From: CAZVQX01 sp964629735
GTDB taxonomy: Bacteria; Bacillota_I; Bacilli_A; RF39; UBA660
NCBI GenBank assembly: GCA_964629735.1
Contig: CAZVQX010000015.1
Location: forward strand, 1 to 19,552
Direction of reading: 5' to 3'
Length of the DNA stretch: 19,552 nt
Made by a program: the position numbers and the translations under genes. This document shows, in pieces, positions 1-7,699 of this stretch. How positions within the stretch are numbered: the stretch's first letter is position 1; each line of letters starts with the position of its first letter. A model generated the notes under the pieces. The model saw nothing but the letters and a program-made list of their open reading frames with translations. It was not told the DNA's origin and did not search any database.

Positions 1-3000
1 TTATCGTTCTTTTTCTGATAAACTTTTATAATATTCAAATCTCTTCATTGCATTTAGTTTGTTTTGTTGCAACAATTCTTCAGCTTTATTTGGATTAATT
101 TCTTTTAACATTGCATAACGATTTTGGCTATTTAAAAAATCTTCATATAAATCAAAATCAACTTTTTTACTGTCTAATGTAAATGTTTTTGTTTCCGGAT
201 GATAGCGGAAAATTGGAAAATAACCTGATTTTGTTGCAGTTATTTCACTGTCCAAACTATTTGACATACCACCTTTAATGCCGTGTGCAATACAAGGACT
301 ATACGCTATGATAATAGATGGGCCATTATACGCCGCCGCTTCATTTAAAGCTTTTATTAATTGCATCGAATTAGCGCCCAAACTAACTTGCGCAACATAA
401 ACGTGTGGGTAAGCCAAGGCCATTCTCGCTAAATCTTTACGAGCCACCTGTTTACCACTTGCAGTAAATGATGCAATACTGCCAATTGGGCTAGACTTTG
501 AAGATTGACCACCAGTATTTGAATAAACTTGAGTATCTAGCACTAATATATTAACATTATCATTACTAGCTAAAACATGATCAATTCCACCAAAACCGAT
601 GTCATAAGCCCAGCCATCACCACCAATTGTCCAGACTGTACGACTTTTAATATAATCTTTTAATTCTACTAATTCTTTTGGTACTGTTTCATAATTTAAA
701 TTATCATATACTTCTTTAGTAATATCAAAATTTCCAGGGTTATCTAACCATTTTTTAAATAAATCATGATTTTCATTATATAAATTAGTCTCCATTATTT
801 TTCGAATTCGATTACGCATCACGTTTGATGCTACTAACATTCCATAACCATATTCAGCATTATCTTCAAATAATGAACTGGCCCACGGAACCTTATATGG
901 CATACTAGGAGCACTTGCACCATAAATTGACGAACATCCAGTTGCATTAGCAATAACCATTCTATCCCCAAATAATTGTGTTAATAATTTAATATATGCC
1001 GTTTCACCACAACCAGCGCAAGCACCACTAAAGCAAAATTTAGGGGTTTTTAATTGTGTGCCTTTTATTGTATTTAAACTATGAGTATTTTTGTCACTTA
1101 TATTATTAAATAAATAATCGGCAATTTTTTGTTCTTTGTTTTGTAATTCAACAGCTAAATCTTTTGGAATTAAAGCTTTATTACCACCTTTACCTGGACA
1201 TATTCTAATACATAAACGACAACCAGTACAATCCTTTGGTGATACACTAATTACAAAATAATAATCTTGCATATTTTTCTCAATAGGTTTTATACAACGA
1301 TTACGAACGAATTCAGGAGCTTTTTGATACTCTTCTTCATTTAAATAGAAAGGTCTAATCACACCATGCGGACATACTAATGAGCATTGGGTACATTGAA
1401 TACAATTATCACTAACCCAACTTGGAACCGTCTCACTAATAGCACGTTTTTCAAAATCAGTAGTTCCACCAACAAAAGTACCATCTGGATATTCTAAAAA
1501 GGCAGAGGTTGGTAAATTGTCACCTTCTCTTCTAGACATAGCTTCAAAAATACTGTTGTTAGCATTATCTAATTGATTATTTCCATCATAACTATCAATT
1601 TTAACTTCTTTTAAATAATTAATAGCTTGATCAATAGCGTCATAATTAGCTTGAACAACATCTGCACCTTTTTTTGAAAACAGATCATTAATCATTTCTT
1701 TCATTTTACTAACTGCTAAATCATAATCAATAATATTAGTTACATGCATAATAGTACTTTGCATAATTGTACTTATCTTATTGCGCAAACCAATTTTATG
1801 AGCAATTTCGTAAGCATTGATAATATAAAATTTAACCTTGCGGTCAATTATAATTTTTTTCATTTCTTCAGTTAATAATTCCATAACAGAATTTTCATCT
1901 TTAATTGTATTTAAAATAAAAATTCCATTCTCACTTATATTATCTATACATTTAAAGTCATCTAAATAACTTTCTTTAGTGACAACAACTAGTTTAGGAT
2001 TTTCAGTATAATAAGTTGATCTAATCGGTCTTTCGCTAAATCTTAGATGACTAAGTGTAACACCACCCGATTTTTTAGAATCATATTGAAAATAACCTTG
2101 AACATACGAATCAGTATTATCCCCTATTATTTTTATAATAGATTTAGCTGCTGTAACCATACCATCACTACCATAACCATAAAGTGCAAACTCCAAAGAA
2201 TTGTTTATTTTAAAATTATTATCAACATCTAAACTCAAATTAGTTACATCATCAGTAATACCAATTGTAAAATTATTTTTAAGTTCATTGTTTAACATAT
2301 CATAAACAGCTTTAATTTGGCGTGGTGTTGTATTTTTACTAGACAAACCATAACGCCCACCAACAATTGAAATATCCATTCCTTTTAATACAGATACAAC
2401 ATCTAAAAATAATGGTTCTCCTACACTACCTGGTTCTTTTGTTCTATCTAAAACAGCTATTCGCTTAACAGTTTTAGGAATTACATTTAATAAATATTTA
2501 GAACTAAATGGACGATATAAATGGACTTCTACTAAACCAACATTGTAATCTTTATTATTTAAATAATCGATTGTCTCTTTAATAGTCTCATTAACAGAAC
2601 CCATTGCTATAATTATATTTTCAGCAGTTAGGCTTCCATAATAAGTGAATGGAGTATATTTAGTACCAGCAATATTATTTAGCTGTTCCATATAATAATT
2701 AACAATATCCGGCAACTCATTATAAAATTTATTACGAACCTCCATTGATTGAAAGTATATATCATCATTTTGAGCAGTTCCTCTTGTAATTGATTTATTT
2801 GGGTGTAATGCTTTATTACGAAATTTTTGAACCGATTCATAATCTATTAACTTAGCAAAATCTTCTTTTTCTAAAACATCTATTTTTTGTAACTCATGAC
2901 TTGTACGAAAACCATCAAAAAAATGCATAAAAGGAAGTGATGCTTTAATTGCTGATAAATGAGCAATTGCAGATAAATATGCAGCATCCTGAACTGATGA

Positions 3001-3426
3001 TGAAGCTAGCATAGCGATTCCTGTTTGACGGGTTGCATATATATCTTGGTGATCACCAAAAATACTTAATGCGTGGGTTGAAATTGAACGGGCTGCCACA
3101 TGAATAACACCAGGCAACATTTCACCAGCCATTTTATAAATATTTGGAATCATTAACAATAAACCTTGACTTGAAGTAAAAGTGGTTGTTAATAATCCAG
3201 CTTGTAACGATCCATGAACCATCCCTGCCGCACCTGCTTCACTTTGCATTTCAACAACTTTAACATTATCATTAAATAAATTTAGACGACCTTCATTACT
3301 CCATTTATCCATTTTTTCAGCCATTGGACTTGATGGTGTAATTGGGTATATACCGGCAACTTCTGTAAACATATAAGCATTATAAGTACATGCTTCATTT
3401 CCATCAACTGTTATTTTCTTTTTCAT
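1..3426 (-). CDS. nifJ: Pyruvate:ferredoxin (flavodoxin) oxidoreductase, single-chain
   Basis: Oxidatively decarboxylates pyruvate to acetyl-CoA and CO2 in the cytoplasm and passes electrons to ferredoxin or flavodoxin, a central reaction in fermenting anaerobes. The N-terminus carries the thiamine-diphosphate domain with YPITPSSPMAE. Two 4Fe-4S ferredoxin motifs follow, CIQCTQCSLVCP near residue 673 and CTGCRLCIRICP near 731, then the proximal-cluster cysteines CFSGACAGCG near 796, and the C-terminal TPP-binding stretch GDGWAYD with SNTGGQSS near 935-980. The length, 1141 aa, fits the usual single-chain enzyme (about 1170). I chose the ATG at 3426: it follows a GGGGA-type ribosome site and matches the conserved start. 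The frame is open up to a TTG at 3483, but that TTG is part of the -35 box. Monocistronic. Stop at 1-3, so the gene is complete. Confidence 0.97.
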   Translation of the reverse strand: MKKKITVDGNEACTYNAYMFTEVAGIYPITPSSPMAEKMDKWSNEGRLNLFNDNVKVVEMQSEAGAAGMVHGSLQAGLLTTTFTSSQGLLLMIPNIYKMAGEMLPGVIHVAARSISTHALSIFGDHQDIYATRQTGIAMLASSSVQDAAYLSAIAHLSAIKASLPFMHFFDGFRTSHELQKIDVLEKEDFAKLIDYESVQKFRNKALHPNKSITRGTAQNDDIYFQSMEVRNKFYNELPDIVNYYMEQLNNIAGTKYTPFTYYGSLTAENIIIAMGSVNETIKETIDYLNNKDYNVGLVEVHLYRPFSSKYLLNVIPKTVKRIAVLDRTKEPGSVGEPLFLDVVSVLKGMDISIVGGRYGLSSKNTTPRQIKAVYDMLNNELKNNFTIGITDDVTNLSLDVDNNFKINNSLEFALYGYGSDGMVTAAKSIIKIIGDNTDSYVQGYFQYDSKKSGGVTLSHLRFSERPIRSTYYTENPKLVVVTKESYLDDFKCIDNISENGIFILNTIKDENSVMELLTEEMKKIIIDRKVKFYIINAYEIAHKIGLRNKISTIMQSTIMHVTNIIDYDLAVSKMKEMINDLFSKKGADVVQANYDAIDQAINYLKEVKIDSYDGNNQLDNANNSIFEAMSRREGDNLPTSAFLEYPDGTFVGGTTDFEKRAISETVPSWVSDNCIQCTQCSLVCPHGVIRPFYLNEEEYQKAPEFVRNRCIKPIEKNMQDYYFVISVSPKDCTGCRLCIRICPGKGGNKALIPKDLAVELQNKEQKIADYLFNNISDKNTHSLNTIKGTQLKTPKFCFSGACAGCGETAYIKLLTQLFGDRMVIANATGCSSIYGASAPSMPYKVPWASSLFEDNAEYGYGMLVASNVMRNRIRKIMETNLYNENHDLFKKWLDNPGNFDITKEVYDNLNYETVPKELVELKDYIKSRTVWTIGGDGWAYDIGFGGIDHVLASNDNVNILVLDTQVYSNTGGQSSKSSPIGSIASFTASGKQVARKDLARMALAYPHVYVAQVSLGANSMQLIKALNEAAAYNGPSIIIAYSPCIAHGIKGGMSNSLDSEITATKSGYFPIFRYHPETKTFTLDSKKVDFDLYEDFLNSQNRYAMLKEINPNKAEELLQQNKLNAMKRFEYYKSLSEKER

Positions 3427-3454
3427 CTTATTCCCCATTTCTATTATAAATATA

Positions 3455-3483
3455 AGTATACTATATAATGAAAAAAAATTCAA
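3455..3483 (-). promoter_or_regulatory. Sigma-A promoter of nifJ
   Basis: TTGAAT (3478-3483) and TATACT (3455-3460) are separated by 17 bases, close to the housekeeping consensus. The predicted start of transcription is about 20 bases before the chosen start codon. The -35 box touches the T-tract of the rpmF terminator, so the two transcription units are packed end to end. Confidence 0.75.
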
Positions 3484-3507
3484 AAAAAAAGTAACTATTC
3501 AGTTACT
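3482..3507 (-). terminator. Rho-independent terminator of yceD-rpmF
   Basis: A 7-bp stem AGTAACT/AGTTACT with loop GAAT is followed by nine T on the minus strand (plus-strand A at 3482-3490). The rpmF stop codon TAG lies inside the hairpin. Confidence 0.85.
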
Positions 3508-3683
3508 TCTTTTGGCTTGATTTCTTCTTTTCCTTTATAAGTTCCACAAGCAAGACACACACGATGTGGTTTTTTTAACGCACCACATTTAGGACATTTT
3601 GTTGTTTCGTTTTCACTAATTTTATAGTGTGTACGGCGCATTCTTTTTCTAGTTTTACTTGTTTTTCTAAATGGTACCGCCAT
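3495..3683 (-). CDS. rpmF: 50S ribosomal protein bL32
   Basis: Small basic structural protein of the large ribosomal subunit, 62 aa. The start MAVPFRKTSKTRKRMRR is typical, and it is the zinc-ribbon form: CPKC at residues 30-33 and CLAC at 43-46. An AGAGGTG ribosome site precedes the ATG. It lies 15 bases downstream of yceD, the usual partner in Firmicutes, and a terminator overlaps its stop codon. Confidence 0.97.
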   Translation of the reverse strand: MAVPFRKTSKTRKRMRRTHYKISENETTKCPKCGALKKPHRVCLACGTYKGKEEIKPKEVTE

Positions 3684-3698
3684 TTTTACACCTCTTTC

Positions 3699-4181
3699 TT
3701 ATAATAAATCTTTTAATTTTTCCAATTCTGGATTTGTTTCTTGTTCTATATCATCTTCCGATAACATTCGCCAACCATTACCTTCTAATTTTAAATCTTT
3801 GGCTTTTTCACTTACAACCCTCATCGGAATTTCGACTAATATATTTTCCCATATTATTGGGAAAATATCAATAGAATTTTCACTTTTTTTAATATTTACT
3901 TCATTTTCACCAATTAAATTAGTTAAATCATCATTAATTTCAAGTGAAAATGGATAATCAACCGGTTCTAAAGTAATAGCACAACTAAGTTGCATAATTC
4001 CTGATATTTTCAAATTTAAATTATAATCAACACTACCACTTGTAATTTTACCAATAACCGAAACATTAGAAAGCGCTAATAAATCAGTATTTTTTAAATT
4101 TTCTTTTGTAAATTCAATTTTTTCATTAATAACAATTTCTTTAATAATACCGTTATTTAACTTAGTTAAATCAATTAGCAT
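3699..4181 (-). CDS. yceD: YceD/DUF177 family protein
   Basis: 160-aa cytoplasmic protein of the YceD (DUF177) family, linked by published work to 23S rRNA metabolism and commonly paired with rpmF (ylbN-rpmF in Bacillus subtilis). The family core around CAITLEPVDYPF is visible near residues 68-79, followed by an acidic C-terminus. The frame opens at a TTG at 4211, but the ATG at 4181 with GAGGTG nine bases upstream is the better start; the TTG overlaps the predicted promoter. Its first residues, MLIDLTKLNNG, begin a beta strand as in the family. Cotranscribed with rpmF. Confidence 0.9.
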   Translation of the reverse strand: MLIDLTKLNNGIIKEIVINEKIEFTKENLKNTDLLALSNVSVIGKITSGSVDYNLNLKISGIMQLSCAITLEPVDYPFSLEINDDLTNLIGENEVNIKKSENSIDIFPIIWENILVEIPMRVVSEKAKDLKLEGNGWRMLSEDDIEQETNPELEKLKDLL

Positions 4182-4202
4182 TTCAATCACCTCGTACTTA
4201 TA

Positions 4203-4231
4203 ATTATACAATCAAAGAAATCAAAAGGCAA
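4203..4231 (-). promoter_or_regulatory. Sigma-A promoter of yceD-rpmF
   Basis: TTGCCT (4226-4231) and a perfect TATAAT (4203-4208) are 17 bases apart. It starts directly after the T-tract of the spoVA terminator. Confidence 0.6.
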
Positions 4232-4232
4232 T

Positions 4233-4253
4233 AAAAAAACCACATTTGTGGTT
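4233..4253 (-). terminator. Rho-independent terminator of the spoVA operon
   Basis: Stem AACCAC/GTGGTT (4238-4253) with a four-base loop, followed on the minus strand by seven T (4233-4239). It overlaps the stop codon of spoVAEb. Confidence 0.85.
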
Positions 4254-4602
4254 AATCTTTTGCTTTAAAAATTAAAGTTAATATAAATGAAAAAATAATG
4301 GCCGAAATTATACCGGCTGAGGTCAAATCAAACATTCCCATTACTAATCCCATATGACCATGATTATTAGCTTTTGCCAAAGCACCATGAATTAATAAAT
4401 GACCAAAACTAGTAATTGGGACTAAAGCACCACCACCAACTCTTAAAATTATTTTATCATATAAACTAAAAATATCTAAAAAAGTACCAACTACGACAAA
4501 AATTGTTGTTACATGGCCCGGCGTTAATTTTGTATTATCTAAAATAATTTGGGCCAACAAACAAATGGAACCACAAAATAAGAATGAATAAACCCAAATC
4601 AT
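4252..4602 (-). CDS. spoVAE: Stage V sporulation protein AE (SpoVAEb)
   Basis: 116-aa polytopic membrane protein of the SpoVA complex, which moves dipicolinic acid into the forespore and releases it on germination. Visible features are four hydrophobic segments and the family stretch GGGALVPITSFGHLLIHGALAKA near residues 56-78. The length matches SpoVAEb of other spore formers. The start ATG overlaps the spoVAD stop (TAATG) and has a GGAGGTGG ribosome site, so translation is probably coupled. It is the last gene of the operon; no spoVAEa or spoVAF follows. Confidence 0.93.
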   Translation of the reverse strand: MIWVYSFLFCGSICLLAQIILDNTKLTPGHVTTIFVVVGTFLDIFSLYDKIILRVGGGALVPITSFGHLLIHGALAKANNHGHMGLVMGMFDLTSAGIISAIIFSFILTLIFKAKD

Positions 4603-5588
4603 TATGCCACCTCCAAACTAACGGCATGTGAAATAGATGGAATGCCTAATTTTTGATAGGCCATTGTTGTTGATAAAAGCGCACCTGTTGCTACTAATAA
4701 AACTCTTTTTAGCTCTTTTCTTTTCATTAATTTAAAAATATGACTATATGTAACCAGAGGTGCACATACCGCACCACTACCCCCTGCATAAACTGGCTGT
4801 TTTTTTAAATCATACAACATAACTGCGGTATCATTATAATTTTTTAATTCAATTCCATATTTCGTTTTCATATAATCGACCAATATTTTTTTGCCATATT
4901 TACCAAGGTCACCTGTTAATATTAAATCATAATAACTTACATCACGTTTTGTATCTTGTAAATGTTGATAAATAGTATCACCGGCTGAAGGAGCCATCAC
5001 AGCCCCCATATGTAGAGGATCAGTAATTCCCATATCAGCAACCACTCCGATTGTTCCACTTTCAACTTTGATCCCTTTTTTTTCGTTGCTTAAATACGCA
5101 CTAGCACAACCGGTTGCTGTAAAGGTTGCTGTTTTAGGTTTTGGAGCACCATACTCAACTGGATATCGGAACTGTTTTTCTGCGGCATTATTATGAGATG
5201 AAGCACTACAAATACAATTTTTTATTTGTTTTGCTTCTAACATATTAGCAGCCATAATTATTGATTGGGTACTAATTGCACAAGCACTATAAATACCTAA
5301 TAATGGAATTTTGATTTTAGCCGCTGCATAATTTGATGCTACAATTTGATTTAATAAATCACCTGATATATGTAAATCAATATTGTCTTTTTTTTGTCTG
5401 ATCTTATTTAATAATAAATCTATACTATCAACAATTAATTTAACTTCTGCTTGTTCCCATGTTTTTTCACCAAAATATAAATCATCATAACTCTTATCAA
5501 AACCTTTACCTAATGGGCCTTTTTGTTCATATGGTCCTGTTATTGTTGATGTTTCATTAATATATACTTTATCATATTTAAAAGTCAT
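4602..5588 (-). CDS. spoVAD: Stage V sporulation protein AD (SpoVAD)
   Basis: 328-aa soluble member of the SpoVA complex with a thiolase-like fold; in Bacillus SpoVAD binds dipicolinic acid on the spore inner membrane. The sequence shows the thiolase-type segment SACAIS (cysteine about residue 103), TATGCASAY near 158-166, and the C-terminal GGSGAVCAP. The length is close to the 338 aa of the B. subtilis protein. The frame opens at a TTG at 5600, but the ATG at 5588 has a perfect GGAGG site and sits one base after the spoVAC stop, so I chose it. Confidence 0.95.
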   Translation of the reverse strand: MTFKYDKVYINETSTITGPYEQKGPLGKGFDKSYDDLYFGEKTWEQAEVKLIVDSIDLLLNKIRQKKDNIDLHISGDLLNQIVASNYAAAKIKIPLLGIYSACAISTQSIIMAANMLEAKQIKNCICSASSHNNAAEKQFRYPVEYGAPKPKTATFTATGCASAYLSNEKKGIKVESGTIGVVADMGITDPLHMGAVMAPSAGDTIYQHLQDTKRDVSYYDLILTGDLGKYGKKILVDYMKTKYGIELKNYNDTAVMLYDLKKQPVYAGGSGAVCAPLVTYSHIFKLMKRKELKRVLLVATGALLSTTMAYQKLGIPSISHAVSLEVA

Positions 5589-5589
5589 T

Positions 5590-6030
5590 TTATCCTCCAA
5601 ACACTATAAATCTAATTAAACCTACGACATAAGCACTGACCACACCAAAAATCACAACTGATCCAGCTAATTTAAACATATTAGCACCAACGCCAGTGAT
5701 CAACCCTTCCCTTTTATACTCAAGGGTTGAGCTCATCATAGCATGAGCAAAGCCAGTTATTGGAATAATTAAACCCGCTTTTGCAAAAGTAACAATTTTA
5801 TCAAAAAAGCCTAGACCTGTAAAAAGGCAACCAAGGAAAATTAGAGTGGTAATCATTAACATTGCTGCTTCAGGTGTAGGAATACTAAATATATATGAAT
5901 AAATTTCAATTAATAGCTCACCTATTAATCCCATTAATCCCCCTACCAAAAATGCGCGCATACCATTTTTAAGTCTGTCTTCTTTTGGGGTATTATTATC
6001 AACTATTTTTTTATATTTATTATTATCCAT
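5590..6030 (-). CDS. spoVAC: Stage V sporulation protein AC (SpoVAC)
   Basis: 146-aa membrane protein of the SpoVA complex; in B. subtilis (150 aa) it behaves as a mechanosensitive channel. A hydrophilic N-terminus of about 25 residues is followed by four hydrophobic segments and the conserved KAGLIIPITGFAHAMMSS stretch near residues 84-101, similar to a motif in SpoVAE. First gene of a three-gene operon C-D-Eb, the reduced set also found in clostridia, with spoVAA and spoVAB missing. A GGAGG ribosome site precedes the ATG, and a sigma-G-like promoter lies immediately upstream. Confidence 0.95.
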   Translation of the reverse strand: MDNNKYKKIVDNNTPKEDRLKNGMRAFLVGGLMGLIGELLIEIYSYIFSIPTPEAAMLMITTLIFLGCLFTGLGFFDKIVTFAKAGLIIPITGFAHAMMSSTLEYKREGLITGVGANMFKLAGSVVIFGVVSAYVVGLIRFIVFGG

Positions 6031-6046
6031 AATGAACCTCCATTAA

Positions 6047-6075
6047 TATTATGGATACTTCAATTATTTATATAC
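6047..6075 (-). promoter_or_regulatory. Candidate sigma-G (forespore) promoter of spoVA
   Basis: GTATA (6071-6075) and CATAATA (6047-6053) are separated by 17 bases. Both fit the published sigma-G pattern (GHATR, 17-18 bases, CATWHTA), and spoVA is a sigma-G operon in B. subtilis. The expected transcription start falls at about 6040, within or just before the ribosome site, so the untranslated leader would be very short. Confidence 0.5.
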
Positions 6076-6104
6076 AGAATATCAGTTAAAACCCAACCCA
6101 AAAT

Positions 6105-6133
6105 AAAAAACCACTTTTAAATTAAAGTAGTTT
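6105..6133 (-). terminator. Terminator downstream of a degraded gene
   Basis: A 10-bp stem AAACTACTTT/AAAGTGGTTT (one wobble pair) with a six-base loop at 6108-6133, followed by T-rich sequence on the minus strand. It lies just after the last stop of the gene remnant, which supports that remnant having been a minus-strand gene. Confidence 0.6.
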
Positions 6134-6143
6134 AAAGCTATAA

Positions 6144-6505
6144 TTATTTTTTCGTTTTTTTCTCCGGAGGATATGCATCTTTAATAAGCGGCTTAAATTT
6201 TTCGAACTTTTCTACTTCCTTTGGATTATTTATGAGACGATTTAGATGAAATAATTATTCTACAAATGAAGTTGATAATTTATCCATTATATATCCAATA
6301 TTAATGTCCTAAAATGACTAATCTATAATTTTATTGGTTTTTATCTAAATGCCTAAAACCGTTTGTAGTTCATCATTTAACTTTTTAACATAATTAACTC
6401 CCTTGACAGCTTCTCTTTTATCACCCTTATATTCTCTCATAATCACTTTAATTAACTATTCAAATCTATATTTAAGCATAATTCTAACGCCACCTTCTTA
6501 AAAAC
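6144..6505 (-). pseudogene. Degraded gene remnant between sigF and spoVAC
   Basis: No intact gene occurs between sigF and spoVAC, but the minus strand holds protein-like fragments broken by stops and frame changes. One runs from about 6479 to 6345: after an in-frame TAG it reads MREYKGDKREAVKGVNYV and onward to LQTVLGI. A second runs from 6287 to 6144, with an in-frame TAA after ten codons and then a charged helical stretch ending YPPEKKTKK. A third frame just upstream reads FKKVALELCLNIDLNS. An extended -10 (TGGTATAAT, 6528-6536) lies upstream and a terminator downstream, as expected for a former single transcription unit. I see no resemblance to SpoVAA or SpoVAB, which occupy this place in Bacillus. 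Family unknown. Confidence 0.5.
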
Positions 6506-6546
6506 AAAATTATATTTCTATTTTTAAATTATACCACAAAAGGAGA

Positions 6547-6584
6547 TAAAACAAAAAGTAATACACTTATATATATTACTTTTT
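6547..6584 (-). terminator. Terminator of spoIIAA-sigF
   Basis: A perfect 11-bp stem AAAAAGTAATA/TATTACTTTTT with a 10-base loop (6553-6584), beginning directly after the sigF stop and ending in TTTTTGTTTT on the minus strand. It separates spoIIAA-sigF from spoVA. Confidence 0.75.
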
Positions 6585-7253
6585 CTAAACATCTAATTTC
6601 GTTCTTAGTTTCTGCAATATTTTTTGTTCTTGTCTAGATACTTGTACCTGATTAATACCAATATTTTGGGCAACTTCAGTTTGGGTTAGCCCATCGTAAT
6701 AGCGCATTTTAATAATTGAATGATCAATAGAATCTAATTTTTTCAATTCATCCCTTAAAGCAATTAAACTATCTAAATCCATTGTCTCAATATTAGGGAT
6801 AGTATCATATAAATTTAATTCTTTTGAATCACTATTAACAATTGGCTCATCTAAACTTTGAACTAAATTACTTATATTTAAAGATTTAGCAACTAAATAT
6901 TCTGGGACTTCTAAGTATTCGGCAATCTCTTCATAAGTCGGTGAACGCATTAATTTTTGGGATAATAAAATTATCGCTTTGTTTATCTTTAAATTAAGTT
7001 TTAAAAAATTTCGGCTTATCTTAATCCCTTTATCTTCTCTTACTAATTTTTTCATTTCCCCTACAATATATGGATAAGCATAAGTTGTAAACTTAACACC
7101 GTATGCATCATCAAAATTTTTATAAGCATTAATTAAACCAATTACTCCAACTTGATACAAATCATCTTTATTATGATAACTTTCAAATTTATAAGATAAT
7201 GAATGAATTAAATTACTATTTTCGTTAATTAAATTATTTACATTATTAATCAT
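6585..7253 (-). CDS. sigF: RNA polymerase sporulation sigma factor F
   Basis: 222-aa sigma-70 family protein of the SigF/SigG/SigB group, which directs early forespore transcription. Region 2 (DDLYQVGVIGLINAYKNF, residues 30-47, then FTTYAYPYIVGEM) and the region 4 helix-turn-helix (QTEVAQNIGINQVQVSRQEQ, 191-210) are clear. It is shorter than the 255 aa of B. subtilis sigma-F, mainly at the N-terminus. The ATG at 7253 has an AAGGAG site and overlaps the end of spoIIAA by 8 bases. The SpoIIAA gene before it and spoVA after it identify it as sigma-F rather than sigma-G. No spoIIAB lies between spoIIAA and sigF. Confidence 0.88.
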   Translation of the reverse strand: MINNVNNLINENSNLIHSLSYKFESYHNKDDLYQVGVIGLINAYKNFDDAYGVKFTTYAYPYIVGEMKKLVREDKGIKISRNFLKLNLKINKAIILLSQKLMRSPTYEEIAEYLEVPEYLVAKSLNISNLVQSLDEPIVNSDSKELNLYDTIPNIETMDLDSLIALRDELKKLDSIDHSIIKMRYYDGLTQTEVAQNIGINQVQVSRQEQKILQKLRTKLDV

Positions 7254-7614
7254 AGGCTTTCTCCTTATATAAATTTATAAGATTTAAAGCACCAATCTCA
7301 TCACTAGATTCATACATATAATTTAATAATCGGCTATTGTTAATTCGATGTTTTACTAAACTATTATTTATACCACAAACACAGCCATTTCCTTTATTAT
7401 CACGAACAACCTCATAATTATACATTAAGGCATTAATACCTTTCATATCAATCATATTTAGTTCTTTTATATTAAAAACTACATTTCTAATTCCGTTATC
7501 TTTTATTAAACTGGTTACCTCCTCATTAAGTATAGGAACTGTTAACTTTGTTAATTGTCCACTTAGCCTAATAAACAAAATACCTTTCCTAAATTCCGTT
7601 GTTATTTTTAGCAC
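7246..7614 (-). CDS. spoIIAA: Anti-sigma-F factor antagonist SpoIIAA (STAS domain), phosphosite altered
   Basis: 122-aa single STAS-domain protein. It aligns along its whole length with B. subtilis SpoIIAA (117 aa): GILFIRLSGQL fits VLCIRLTGEL, and GIRNVVFNIKELNMID fits DIRHIVLNLEDLSFMD. In B. subtilis, unphosphorylated SpoIIAA frees sigma-F from SpoIIAB, and SpoIIAB inactivates it by phosphorylating Ser58 in the DSSG motif. Here that motif reads DMKG, with no serine or threonine at either site. The start is GTG at 7614 after AGAGGTG. Translation is probably coupled to sigF, and Spo0A boxes lie upstream. Identity rests on similarity plus gene order; it could act only as a scaffold or as a non-switchable antagonist. 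Confidence 0.82.
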   Translation of the reverse strand: MLKITTEFRKGILFIRLSGQLTKLTVPILNEEVTSLIKDNGIRNVVFNIKELNMIDMKGINALMYNYEVVRDNKGNGCVCGINNSLVKHRINNSRLLNYMYESSDEIGALNLINLYKEKAYD

Positions 7615-7666
7615 CTGATCACCTCTCTATTATAATTTAGCACACATAATTTACTTTTTATACAAC

Positions 7667-7699
7667 TTCGACAAAAGTAGAATTTATTTTAATTCGACA
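7667..7699 (-). promoter_or_regulatory. Two Spo0A boxes upstream of spoIIAA
   Basis: Two perfect TGTCGAA heptamers in the same orientation, at 7667-7673 (in TTTTGTCGAAG) and 7693-7699, 26 bases apart. TGTCGAA is the core of the Spo0A-P binding site, and spoIIA is a direct Spo0A target in Bacillus. The distal box falls in the last codons (Leu-Ser-Asn) of the upstream gene. I could not assign a -35/-10 pair with confidence. Confidence 0.65.

Noticed and set aside
2047..2232. Plus-strand 61-codon ORF inside nifJ
   Set aside because: Antisense shadow of a strongly conserved enzyme gene; no ribosome site or recognisable protein.
3427..3483. N-terminal extension of nifJ from a TTG at 3483
   Set aside because: The stretch contains the -35 and -10 boxes and does not match the conserved start of the enzyme.
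7629..7634. Perfect TATAAT just before the spoIIAA ribosome site
   Set aside because: A transcript starting from it would begin inside the ribosome site, and no matching -35 is present.
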